A stretch of 64,000 nucleotides of DNA from Caldilinea sp. CFX5 (lineage in GTDB: Bacteria > Chloroflexota > Anaerolineae > Caldilineales > Caldilineaceae): NCBI GenBank assembly GCA_021405325.1, contig QWII01000067.1:1-64000 (forward strand), read 5' to 3'. The notes beneath the pieces are model-generated. The model saw nothing but the letters and a program-made list of their open reading frames with translations, was not told the DNA's origin and ran no database searches. The position numbers and the translations under genes are program-made. This document shows, piece after piece, positions 51,584-58,809 of the stretch; position 1 is the stretch's first letter; each line of letters begins with the position of its first letter.

Positions 51584-52786
51584 ATGATGACGCAACCCTA
51601 TGACAGCTATCGCGCTTTGCTGGCCGCGCTGGCTACCGATGAAATCCCTCTGGCCGCACTGGAAGAAGCCGGTTGGAAGTGTGGCTGGTGGCGCTGTGAC
51701 CGGCAGTGGCAGCGCACCTATGCCCGCTTTCACCTGGGGGAAACGCCGCTGGTGACATTGATCTATGAGACGGTTCATGCACCGCAGGCGATCTGTGTTA
51801 TGGAACTCTTGGCGACAGCGCCGGACGTCATTGCCCCCGAACAAAGCTTACTCCATAACAAGCAGGTGGGCTGGCTTCTGCTGACTCGCTTCCCCCATGA
51901 CCCGGCGCTGCCTACCCTGCCGGCCACGCTGGCGCTGCCAGGACAACCCAAGGTGTTGCGCTACCGTCCGCAGAAGCGCTGCACACTCCGCTTTGCCGGG
52001 AACAAGGCCGGGGAAACCGTGCGCTTTGCCAAGGTCTTTGCTGATGAGCGAGGCGCTACGATTCACACTGAGAGTTTGGCTTTATGGCAGGCGGCCAATG
52101 GTGGCGAACTAGATTTTGCCGTGGCGCAACCGCTTTGTTGGGAAGCTGCTACCCGCACCCTTTGGCAAGGCGCCGTGCCGGGAGAACCGCTGGTGGAGCG
52201 TCTACTTTCTCCCGCCGGCCCAGCCCTGGCGGAACGAATGGGGCGCGCCGCGGCTTCGATCACCCGGAGCGCCTTGCAGCCAACCCAGACTACTTCGGCG
52301 AAAACCCAACTCAAGCGCTCCACCAAGTATGCCGATTATTTGCGCACTTTTTTCCCGGCCCTGCGACCGGCGCTGGATTGTTTGCTGGCGCGCTTGACCG
52401 CCATTCACGCCGCTGCCGACCCGGCGCGCTTGCGTCCCATCCACGGCGCGCCCCATGCCCATCAATGGCTGGACGACGGCGAGCGGTTGGGCTTGGTCGA
52501 TTTTGATGGCTTGGCCTGGGGCGATCCGGAACTGGATGTCGCGACCTTTATGGCGGAGATGGATTTTGAAGATTGGGAAACTGCACCGGTGGCAGCGATC
52601 AATGCGCGTTTTCTGGCCGGTTATGAAGCGGTCGCCGGGCCGCTGGATGAACGCTTGCTCCACGCCTATCGTGCGCACAAGCGGCTGAGTAAAGCGCTGC
52701 GCAATGCCTACGCCGTCCGCACCGACAATGAGATGCGGGTCGAACGGGCGTTGGGGCAGGCGCTGGTCTGCGCGTTGCAAGCGTGA
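51584..52786 (+). CDS. APH-fold phosphotransferase homologue, probable pseudokinase
   Basis: A 400-residue member of the aminoglycoside phosphotransferase fold. The metal-binding LVDFDGLAWGDPELDVATF (Asp306, Asp308) is intact. The catalytic loop reads IHGAPHAHQWLDD where active relatives have HGDxHxxNxL: the catalytic Asp is Ala289 and the Asn is Gln294. This predicts loss or strong reduction of phosphotransfer, leaving a binding or regulatory role. GGGAGGTGA precedes the tandem ATG starts at 51584 and 51587. Last gene of the glycan cluster. Its TGA stop lies inside a GTGATTCGTG-family repeat. Confidence 0.75.
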   Translation: MMTQPYDSYRALLAALATDEIPLAALEEAGWKCGWWRCDRQWQRTYARFHLGETPLVTLIYETVHAPQAICVMELLATAPDVIAPEQSLLHNKQVGWLLLTRFPHDPALPTLPATLALPGQPKVLRYRPQKRCTLRFAGNKAGETVRFAKVFADERGATIHTESLALWQAANGGELDFAVAQPLCWEAATRTLWQGAVPGEPLVERLLSPAGPALAERMGRAAASITRSALQPTQTTSAKTQLKRSTKYADYLRTFFPALRPALDCLLARLTAIHAAADPARLRPIHGAPHAHQWLDDGERLGLVDFDGLAWGDPELDVATFMAEMDFEDWETAPVAAINARFLAGYEAVAGPLDERLLHAYRAHKRLSKALRNAYAVRTDNEMRVERALGQALVCALQA

Positions 52787-52807
52787 TTCGTGCAATGTGA
52801 TACGTGG
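52783..52807 (+). repeat. GTGATTCGTG-family repeat at the end of the glycan cluster
   Basis: GTGATTCGTGCAATGTGATA: its first TGA is the stop codon of the pseudokinase gene. Sense orientation relative to that gene, as for the other family members. Confidence 0.65.
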
Positions 52808-52814
52808 TTGGTCT

Positions 52815-53039
52815 CTACCGGAAAAAGCGCGCCACAATATTCAAAAGGATCGACAGCACGATGCTCAACACGATCATCGTGCCAAAGGGTGCATAGAAGC
52901 GGAAGTTCTCCCGCTCCACGGTAATGTCGCCCGGCAAGTTGCCCAACCCCGGAACGCGACCGGCAAAGGTGAGCAGGGCGCCGATCACAAAGACGGCAAT
53001 GCCCAACAACATTAACATTCGCCCCAGTTCGCTAAACAC
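52815..53039 (-). CDS. DUF2905 family small membrane protein
   Basis: 74 residues from a GTG at 53039, preceded by GAGGAGG at good spacing; a longer version from 53099 is less likely. Two transmembrane segments (MLMLLGIAVFVIGALLTFAG and FGTMIVLSIVLSILLNIVA) flank the conserved cytoplasmic or periplasmic loop RVPGLGNLPGDITVERENFRFYAP, which defines the DUF2905 family. Function unknown. It is convergent with the glycan cluster and downstream of the thioredoxin gene on the same strand. Confidence 0.88.
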   Translation of the reverse strand: MFSELGRMLMLLGIAVFVIGALLTFAGRVPGLGNLPGDITVERENFRFYAPFGTMIVLSIVLSILLNIVARFFR

Positions 53040-53172
53040 GGTTTCCTCCTCACACAATGACAAAATTGTAGTAAAGACTTTAGCCTTCGCACCGGACAAG
53101 AAGACTAATGAAGGGTAGCGAATGGTTTCGGTAATCCTTGGAACTTGTCACGCCGGCGGCGATGACCTACAG

Positions 53173-53877
53173 TTACCGCTTTATTTTCGTAACGTTCATC
53201 TGTTGTAAAACGTTGGCCGGCTGTACGCCCACCATCTGATCGACCACCTGGCCCCGCTTAAAAATGTAGAGCGCCGGGATGCCCATGATCTGATATTGTT
53301 GGGTAGTGCGCGGGTTCTCATCGACATTGAGTTTGCCGACAATAGCGCGCCCTTGAAACTCACGGGCAAGCTGCTCGACCGCCGGCGCCACCATGCGACA
53401 GGGACCACACCAGGGCGCCCAAAAGTCCACCAATACCGGCTGGGCGCTGTTGACAATCTGGGCAAAATTGGCGTCAGTCAAGGTAATGGGATGGTCACTG
53501 CTTTGGGCTTTGGGCGACGGCGGCGCCACTGCTTGTGGCCGGACGCCGCCCTCGACTAGATAGCGCAACCAGCTATTGACCGCCTCAGCGGACAAGGCGC
53601 CGGCAAGCGTAGTTTCCACGACCTTCTCTCTGATGAAAACCAGCGCGGGCGTTTGGCGGAGCTGGTAACGCTCCACCAATCCCCGTTCCGCACTCGTATC
53701 AACCTTGGCGATCAACAACTTGCCGGCATAGCGGGCGGCGGCTTGGGTTAACTCTGTTTCAATGGCCGGCGGCAGCGGCGCTTGTTGGCTCCAAAAGACT
53801 AGCACCACAGGCAAGCCGGTCTGTAAAACCCGGCTAATGCTCTGTTCATTGGTATGAATTACTGTGTCAATCTTCAT
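53173..53877 (-). CDS. Tandem thioredoxin-domain protein
   Basis: 234 residues with two thioredoxin folds and no signal peptide, so cytoplasmic. The N-terminal copy (about 1-105) has FWSQQAPLPPAIE in place of WCxxC and lacks both redox cysteines. The C-terminal copy (about 120-225) has the active site VDFWAPWCGPCRMVAPAVEQ and the cis-Pro segment IMGIPALYIFKRG. A Pro-rich linker joins them. It is probably a disulfide reductase or CnoX-like chaperone-thioredoxin; the dead first domain may bind substrate. Divergent from thrC. Confidence 0.88.
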   Translation of the reverse strand: MKIDTVIHTNEQSISRVLQTGLPVVLVFWSQQAPLPPAIETELTQAAARYAGKLLIAKVDTSAERGLVERYQLRQTPALVFIREKVVETTLAGALSAEAVNSWLRYLVEGGVRPQAVAPPSPKAQSSDHPITLTDANFAQIVNSAQPVLVDFWAPWCGPCRMVAPAVEQLAREFQGRAIVGKLNVDENPRTTQQYQIMGIPALYIFKRGQVVDQMVGVQPANVLQQMNVTKIKR

Positions 53878-54177
53878 TGTTATTTCCCCGTCTCTGCCTT
53901 GTAACTCGTGTATGATACCCTACTGCCAACGATAACACAATAAGATTAGTTTGGTGTCAGCATTCTATTGGCGTTTTGTCTGTTTTGTCGTTGTTCTGCC
54001 TGTTGTTACTTCTGTTGGCTTGCCAACCGGTGGGGCTAGACGCCATGTTTAACCGCCTGACCATTTTTCATAATTGCGAAAGAACCATATTCCAGTATAA
54101 ACTATCTGTCTACTTGCGCCGCGCCGTTGTCGGCCTTACAAGCAATCGTCTCAGTCAATTGTAGAGAGTCGGGGTCC
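53878..54177. promoter_or_regulatory. Divergent region between the thioredoxin gene and thrC, with a candidate thrC promoter
   Basis: TTGCGA at 54074-54079, a 16-base spacer and TATAAA at 54096-54101 form a fair sigma-70-type promoter about 75 bases before the thrC ATG. The rest is low in features. A 62-codon ORF here (53976-54164) begins with a lipoprotein-like sequence but overlaps this promoter and has no ribosome site. Confidence 0.5.
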
Positions 54178-55314
54178 ATGCCAAAAAGTAGCAGTATGAT
54201 CGCCTATTGTCCCAGCAGCGCGTTTCAGATCGCTGCCGAATTAAGTCCTTTGCGCTGTCCGGTCAGTGGACAACCGCTCGAATACCGTGAAATTCCGACC
54301 TTTTCGCCAGGAAAAATTGATGAGAGCCGGCAAGGGTTGTGGCGCTATGCCGCCATGTTACCGGTGCTAAAGCCCCAGCAGACGGCCGTAACGCTGGGCG
54401 AGGGGTGGACGCCGCTGGTGAATGATGAGTGGGCCGGCCGCCCGGTCTACTGGAAGATGGATGCCTGGACGCCCACCGGCAGCTACAAAGATCGCGGCGT
54501 CAGCGTCATGGTCAATTGGTTTAAGGGTCAGGGCGCCGAGACGCTGGTCGATGATTCCAGCGGCAATGCCGGCGCCAGCCTGGCCTGCTATGCCGCCCGC
54601 GCCGGTTTGCGCTCCATCATCTATGTGCCGGAACGCGCCCCGGAACCGAAGAAAGCCCAAATTGCCATCTACGGCGCCGAGCTAGTCGAAGTGCCGGGGC
54701 CGCGTGACCTGGCCACACGCGCGGCCGAGGCCGCCACCCAACATTCGCGCGAGACAGTCTATGCCTCGCACGCCTGGCATCCTGCCTTCTTGCTGGGGCA
54801 AATGACCTGCGCCTGGGAGATTTGGGAGCAGTTGGGTCGGCAAATCCCTGATTGGGTAATCTCACCGGCGGGGAATGGCGGCCTGTTGCTGGGCATCTGT
54901 CGCGGCTTCCAACATTTGATCGCCTCCGGCATCACCAACCGGATGCCACGCATTGTGGCTGTCCAGGCTGAACCGTACACCCCGATTTATGACGCCTTCC
55001 ACAATCAACTGGATACGATTGAAGGCGGGCCGCGCATTGAGCGTATCAATGCTGATGGCATCGCTATCAGTTATCCGGTGCGCGGCAGCGCCTTGATCGA
55101 AGCAATTCGCCAATCCAAAGGCACTGTTGTCGCCGTAAGTGATGAAGATGTAATGACCGTCCATCATCGCCTGGCCGGGCAAGGGGTCTTTGTCGAACCG
55201 ACCAGCGCGACGGTGGCGCTGGCCATGCAACATCTGGCCGGTGAATTTGGCCCCCACGACAAAGTAGTCGGCATTCTGACTGGTCATGGCCTGAAGAACC
55301 CGCCGAAAGTGTGA
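54178..55314 (+). CDS. thrC: Threonine synthase
   Basis: PLP enzyme converting O-phosphohomoserine to threonine. 378 residues from the ATG at 54178 (a TTG 17 codons upstream is less likely). The PLP lysine lies in [15 protein letters not shown]; the phosphate-binding loop is [34 protein letters not shown] and [14 protein letters not shown] are further fold type II signatures. The N-terminal [12 protein letters not shown] fits the short zinc-ribbon-like lead of bacterial ThrC-like proteins, with only one Cys pair member visible. A serine/threonine dehydratase-like role is less likely. The stop is followed directly by an inverted microsatellite-like repeat. Confidence 0.88.
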   Translation: MPKSSSMIAYCPSSAFQIAAELSPLRCPVSGQPLEYREIPTFSPGKIDESRQGLWRYAAMLPVLKPQQTAVTLGEGWTPLVNDEWAGRPVYWKMDAWTPTGSYKDRGVSVMVNWFKGQGAETLVDDSSGNAGASLACYAARAGLRSIIYVPERAPEPKKAQIAIYGAELVEVPGPRDLATRAAEAATQHSRETVYASHAWHPAFLLGQMTCAWEIWEQLGRQIPDWVISPAGNGGLLLGICRGFQHLIASGITNRMPRIVAVQAEPYTPIYDAFHNQLDTIEGGPRIERINADGIAISYPVRGSALIEAIRQSKGTVVAVSDEDVMTVHHRLAGQGVFVEPTSATVALAMQHLAGEFGPHDKVVGILTGHGLKNPPKV

Positions 55315-55395
55315 GGTAGGTAGATAGGTAGATAGGTAAACAGGTACACACATACCTACCTGTTTACCTGTCTACCTGTTTACCTGCCTACCTAT
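55315..55395. repeat. Inverted GTAGGTAGATAG low-complexity arms after thrC
   Basis: Begins at the base after the thrC stop. Left arm 55315-55346 (GGTAGGTAGATAGGTAGATA and onward) and right arm 55353-55395 (TACCTACCTGTTTACCTG and onward) are near reverse complements built from 4-8 base units. Would form a long imperfect hairpin without a T tract. Confidence 0.8.
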
Positions 55396-55421
55396 GACCA
55401 GAAAGGTGTGTAACGCTGGTT

Positions 55422-55514
55422 ATGACAAGATGACAAGATGACAAGATGGCGTTGTGTTCACAACTTACTCTTCTTTACAGAGCGACCATCTTGTCATGTT
55501 GTCATCCTGTCATC
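55422..55514. repeat. Inverted ATGACAAG tandem arms upstream of rnc
   Basis: Three ATGACAAG units then ATGG (55422-55449), and an inverted set CCATCTTGTCATGTTGTCATC and onward (55486-55514). The two arms pair across about 36 bases. Same plan as the neighbouring element but unrelated sequence. The remaining bases to rnc (55515-55633) show nothing else clear. Confidence 0.75.
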
Positions 55515-55633
55515 GTGGCGTAAAAAATATTATCAATAGTATCGCAACCTAGCCGTGATTGCATTAGACCGACTCTGGACCACGCGACTATATGACTGCG
55601 GACTACTGATTATAGCCAACGATGGAGGATGAG

Positions 55634-56092
55634 ATGATCGGAGACAAAATTGAAAAGTTAGCCCAGACGCTGCAGGTCACCTTTCAGGATCAGCGCTTGT
55701 TACAACGCGCCTTTATCCACCGCAGCTATCTCAATGAGATCACGCTGACAACGCATGATCTACAGGACAATGAGCGACTGGAGTTTCTGGGCGACGCCAT
55801 TATGAATTTTATCATCAGCCAGGAACTCTATGAGAAGTATCCGCACTACTCGGAAGGGCCGTTGACTAATCTGCGCGCGGCGTTGGTGCGCCGGGAAACG
55901 TTGTCACGGCTGGCGGAACAGTTGAAGTTGGGCCAATATCTCTGGTTGGGACACGGCGAAGAGGAGAGCGGTGGTCGTACCCGCATGGCGACCCTCTGCG
56001 ACACCTTTGAAGCCCTGGTTGGCGCCATCTATGTCGATCAGGGCCTTGATGCTGTGCGCGCCTTTGTCCTGCCAAGAGTGGGTGCAGAGTAA
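55634..56092 (+). CDS. rnc: Ribonuclease III catalytic domain (frameshifted gene)
   Basis: Double-strand RNA endonuclease for rRNA and mRNA processing. The catalytic domain is complete: the signature [17 protein letters not shown], then [20 protein letters not shown] with the second metal-binding Asp/Glu. The ATG at 55634 follows GGAGG; an ATG four codons earlier is possible. The frame then ends early (LPRVGAE stop), and the linker that normally leads to the dsRNA-binding domain is missing. That domain continues in another frame at about 56072-56375. The lesion is a deletion around 56070-56075 of the inter-domain linker, not a multiple of three. The 152-residue product might act like a dsRBD-less Mini-III, or the gene may be inactive, or this may be an assembly error. 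Confidence 0.85.
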   Translation: MIGDKIEKLAQTLQVTFQDQRLLQRAFIHRSYLNEITLTTHDLQDNERLEFLGDAIMNFIISQELYEKYPHYSEGPLTNLRAALVRRETLSRLAEQLKLGQYLWLGHGEEESGGRTRMATLCDTFEALVGAIYVDQGLDAVRAFVLPRVGAE

Positions 56093-56375
56093 CAAAAACC
56101 TGACGCCTCGCTACAAAGAGATTGAGAAATTCGGCCCCGATCACGCCAAAACCTTTGTCATGCAGGTGACCATTGGCGGCGAAATTCATGGCGTTGCCCA
56201 GGGCCGGAGCAAACAAGACGCCACCCAACAAGCCGCCGCCATGTCCCTGCGCAAACTCGGCCTGCCCGCCCCTGAGTACCTCCCTGATCCTGAGCTGCAA
56301 GCTCGCTATGGGTTAAGCGACCCGTCGTCTGCAGAGCAGAAGCCGGAAGACGAGAAGACAGAAGACAACGACTAG
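56072..56375 (+). pseudogene. rnc: Out-of-frame dsRNA-binding domain of RNase III
   Basis: Reads [20 protein letters not shown], then AKTFVMQVTIGGEIHGVAQGRSKQDATQQAAAMSLRKLG. This is a typical RNase III C-terminal dsRBD with the conserved GxGxSKxxAxxxAA pattern (here GRSKQDATQQAA). It has no start codon or ribosome site of its own and continues the catalytic ORF after a frameshift. The last dozen codons are made from one arm of the palindrome at 56340-56451. Confidence 0.8.
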
Positions 56376-56451
56376 CAGAAGGTAAGAAGAGGGGGAGACG
56401 CTCTCGTGTCTCCCCCTCTTCTTACCTTCTTGTCTTCTTGTCTTCCGGCTT
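56340..56451. repeat. Long two-tier palindrome overlapping the rnc 3' end
   Basis: Inner arms 56377-56399 and 56408-56430 are 23-bp perfect reverse complements (AGAAGGTAAGAAGAGGGG and onward). Outer arms (AAGCCGGAAGACGAGAAGAC and onward; right end at 56451) pair almost perfectly. The outer left arm encodes the last residues and stop of the dsRBD frame. Confidence 0.85.
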
Positions 56452-56510
56452 ACTGAGCAAGGGCGGCGAAGGTGGTGCGCAACTGGGGGTAAAGGTGACT
56501 GAAGAGGGGG

Positions 56511-57503
56511 CTAACGATCGCGCAGTGCGGCGGTCTCAATCACCATATCTTCTTGCAACGACCGCTTGGACTTGATGCCGGCCCGTTGCAAGGCGCCGTG
56601 ATAGGCTTTCACCCCTTCTTCGGCGCTCATGTCGCCATCGACGACCGCGCGCAGATATTCGGTGAAGGCCAGCGGATCGGCGGCGTCCTTGATGCGGCGA
56701 CCAAAGAGGGCGACGTGAGCGCCATATTTCTTCACTTCGGCGATCAGCTTGTAGGAATCATAAGTCGTGCTGGCCGGCCCGCCCAGGATGCCGACAATGA
56801 CCGAGGTGTAGTTCACCAACTCTTCCAACGCTTGCGGCCCATTATAAGGAATCTTCAAAAATTCCGGGCGCGAGGCATTGGGAATGCCGGCCAACATGCG
56901 GGCAATCGAATCGTTGACAAAGGCCGGCGCCTTTTCCGCCGGCAGATTGACCGGTGCGTTGGGGTTGAAGACTTCGATAAAGTAGCGGAAGCCTTTGCGC
57001 ACTGCTTCGATGCGAAATTCCTTCAACCGTTCCAGCGCAAACCAGTCCGATTCAAAGTCATTGTTAAAGGTGAGCGAGTAGAGGCCCAGGTTGACATCGG
57101 GCTGTTGCCCTGGTTTGGGCAGCAGCGTACCAAATTGCGCCTCTTCAATCGTCGTCGTGGCAAAGGGGCGGGAAGGGGTTTTCGTGTAGGTAAAGCCGCG
57201 CCCGCTCCAAATATCGGTGGCGTCATTGGCGCGAATCGACGGCGTCACCGGCGAGTTGTCAAAGACGCGCCATTCGCGCGCCAACACATCCATCGCTGAG
57301 ACGGAGGTGAGCATAATGTCCAACTTAGCCTGCTCCACCAACGCCGCCAGACTTTCATGATAGGCGCGCAACGATGGGTACAAACCCACCACCGGCGCCA
57401 TCCCCGCACCCATATCCGGGTCAGCCGCGTAACAGATAATAAATTCTTTGCTGCTAGGATTGGTGCGGATGTCCTGTAATTTTACATCCATTGATTTTTG
57501 CAT
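56511..57503 (-). CDS. Class I aldolase-like TIM-barrel protein
   Basis: 330 residues, no signal peptide. The second half looks like a DeoC/LacD/Fba-type barrel: FLKIPYNGPQALEEL offers a candidate Schiff-base Lys, followed by VIVGILGGPASTTYDSYKLI (phosphate-binding-like) and the conserved end VALFGRRIKDAADPLAFTEY with VKAYHGALQ. The gene follows a sugar-acid dehydratase on the same strand, suggesting cleavage of the resulting 2-keto-3-deoxy acid or a downstream intermediate. The exact family is uncertain and the reaction is an inference. Confidence 0.6.
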   Translation of the reverse strand: MQKSMDVKLQDIRTNPSSKEFIICYAADPDMGAGMAPVVGLYPSLRAYHESLAALVEQAKLDIMLTSVSAMDVLAREWRVFDNSPVTPSIRANDATDIWSGRGFTYTKTPSRPFATTTIEEAQFGTLLPKPGQQPDVNLGLYSLTFNNDFESDWFALERLKEFRIEAVRKGFRYFIEVFNPNAPVNLPAEKAPAFVNDSIARMLAGIPNASRPEFLKIPYNGPQALEELVNYTSVIVGILGGPASTTYDSYKLIAEVKKYGAHVALFGRRIKDAADPLAFTEYLRAVVDGDMSAEEGVKAYHGALQRAGIKSKRSLQEDMVIETAALRDR

Positions 57504-57526
57504 AAGGTCGTCCTAATTCTAAAAGT

Positions 57527-57586
57527 GACAGACGCGGATTTTTATCAATAGGTGGCGTATCCGCGCTCCCTGAAGCCGCGTCTGTC
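57527..57586. repeat. Inverted repeat at the dehydratase 3' end
   Basis: GACAGACGCGG (57527-57537) and CCGCGTCTGTC (57576-57586) are perfect 11-bp reverse complements. The second touches the dehydratase stop codon. A hairpin at a gene end, as elsewhere in the window. Confidence 0.65.
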
Positions 57587-58716
57587 TATCGATCCTGCAC
57601 TGACCCATCATACCCAATGGGTGTGTCCAGAATTTTATCTTTGATCGGGTAACTGAGCGCGGCTTCGTTCAGTTGGATGCCTAAGCCGGGGCCGGTCGGC
57701 ACGGTGAGATAGCCGTCTTTTAGCTCCAGCGGTGTGACCAGCAGATCGCTCTTGGGCGGATGCGACTCGCCGGTGTACTCTTGCAGGGCAAAGTTGGGAA
57801 TGGCGGCGTCGAGTTGAATACAGGCCGCCGTGCTGATCGGGCTGAGCGGGTTGTGCGGGATCACCTTGACATGTTGGGCTTCGGCCATCGCCGCCACTTT
57901 TTTGCAGCCGGTCAGGCCGCCGCAGAGACAGACATCGGGGCGCACATAGGCCGCGCCTTTGGCTTCCAATAGTTGCTGGTACTCAAAAATGGTGGTGAAA
58001 CGTTCGCCGGTGGCAATCGGAATGTTGCACTGTTGCTGGACATCGGCCATGCGCGCCGGGCTGTCGGGGAGCATGGGGTCTTCGTAGAAATAGGGGTGGA
58101 ACTGTTCCAGCCGCCGCCCCAACCAGATCGACTCGGCGGGGGTCATCTGACGGTGGATTTCGACACAAATGTCCACGGCGTTGCCCACCGCTTCCCGCAC
58201 CGCGCCCACGCGTCGTACCGCTTCGTCGGCCCATTCGCTGTAGGATTTGTGCAGGTGAAAGTCGGGTGAGAAGGGGGAGAAGCGCACCGCCGTAAAACCC
58301 TCTTTCGCCTTGGCGACAGCGTCGGCCACCAGTTCATCAATGGTTTTCCCGTTGACATGCATATAGCAGCGCACCCGTTCCCGCGTCATGCCGCCCATGA
58401 GGTCATAGATCGGCACGTCGAGCCGCTTGCCCTTGATGTCCCAGAGCGCAATATCAATGGCCGAGAGCGCCCCCTGTACCACCGACCCCATAAAGTGGGA
58501 CGAACGGTAGAGCCACTGGTAGTGATGTTCAATGCGTGACGGATCTTGGCCGAGGAGATAGGGTGTCATCACTTCCAGCATCGTCTTGGTCGGGCGCTGC
58601 CAGCCGTGGACGCCCCCCTCGCCAATGCCGACGGTGCCGTCTTCGCAATAAATTTTCAGGAGCAGCCAGCGATCCCAGAGGATCGGTTCCACTTTTTCGA
58701 TTTTGGTTGGTTTCAT
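57586..58716 (-). CDS. Mandelate racemase / enolase superfamily sugar-acid dehydratase
   Basis: 376 residues with the enolase superfamily plan. The N-terminal capping domain is followed by a barrel with AVRFSPFSPDFHLHKSYSEW, metal ligands in VDICVEIHRQMTP (Glu or Asp) and YFYEDPMLPDS (Glu), then IATGERFTTIFEYQ (Glu) and VIPHNPLSPISTAACIQLDA, with the catalytic-type His. The EDP, GER and HNP spacing matches the galactonate/mannonate/gluconate dehydratase group, which makes 2-keto-3-deoxy acids. The substrate cannot be fixed from sequence. 82 bases separate it from the aldolase-like gene downstream; no transporter or regulator of the pathway is adjacent. Confidence 0.85.
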   Translation of the reverse strand: MKPTKIEKVEPILWDRWLLLKIYCEDGTVGIGEGGVHGWQRPTKTMLEVMTPYLLGQDPSRIEHHYQWLYRSSHFMGSVVQGALSAIDIALWDIKGKRLDVPIYDLMGGMTRERVRCYMHVNGKTIDELVADAVAKAKEGFTAVRFSPFSPDFHLHKSYSEWADEAVRRVGAVREAVGNAVDICVEIHRQMTPAESIWLGRRLEQFHPYFYEDPMLPDSPARMADVQQQCNIPIATGERFTTIFEYQQLLEAKGAAYVRPDVCLCGGLTGCKKVAAMAEAQHVKVIPHNPLSPISTAACIQLDAAIPNFALQEYTGESHPPKSDLLVTPLELKDGYLTVPTGPGLGIQLNEAALSYPIKDKILDTPIGYDGSVQDR

Positions 58717-58809
58717 AAGTTTGTTTCTGCTATGGTTTTATGGAAGATATTGATCGTAGCATAGAGCGTATGAAAAGCGCAAACAATTTTCCTAAAGTTC
58801 TACTGCGTG

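Noticed and set aside
53976..54164. A 62-codon ORF with a lipobox-like LLLLLACQP start
   Set aside because: It starts at a TTG with no ribosome site, overlaps the best thrC promoter candidate and its second half resembles nothing. The lipobox-like stretch may be chance.
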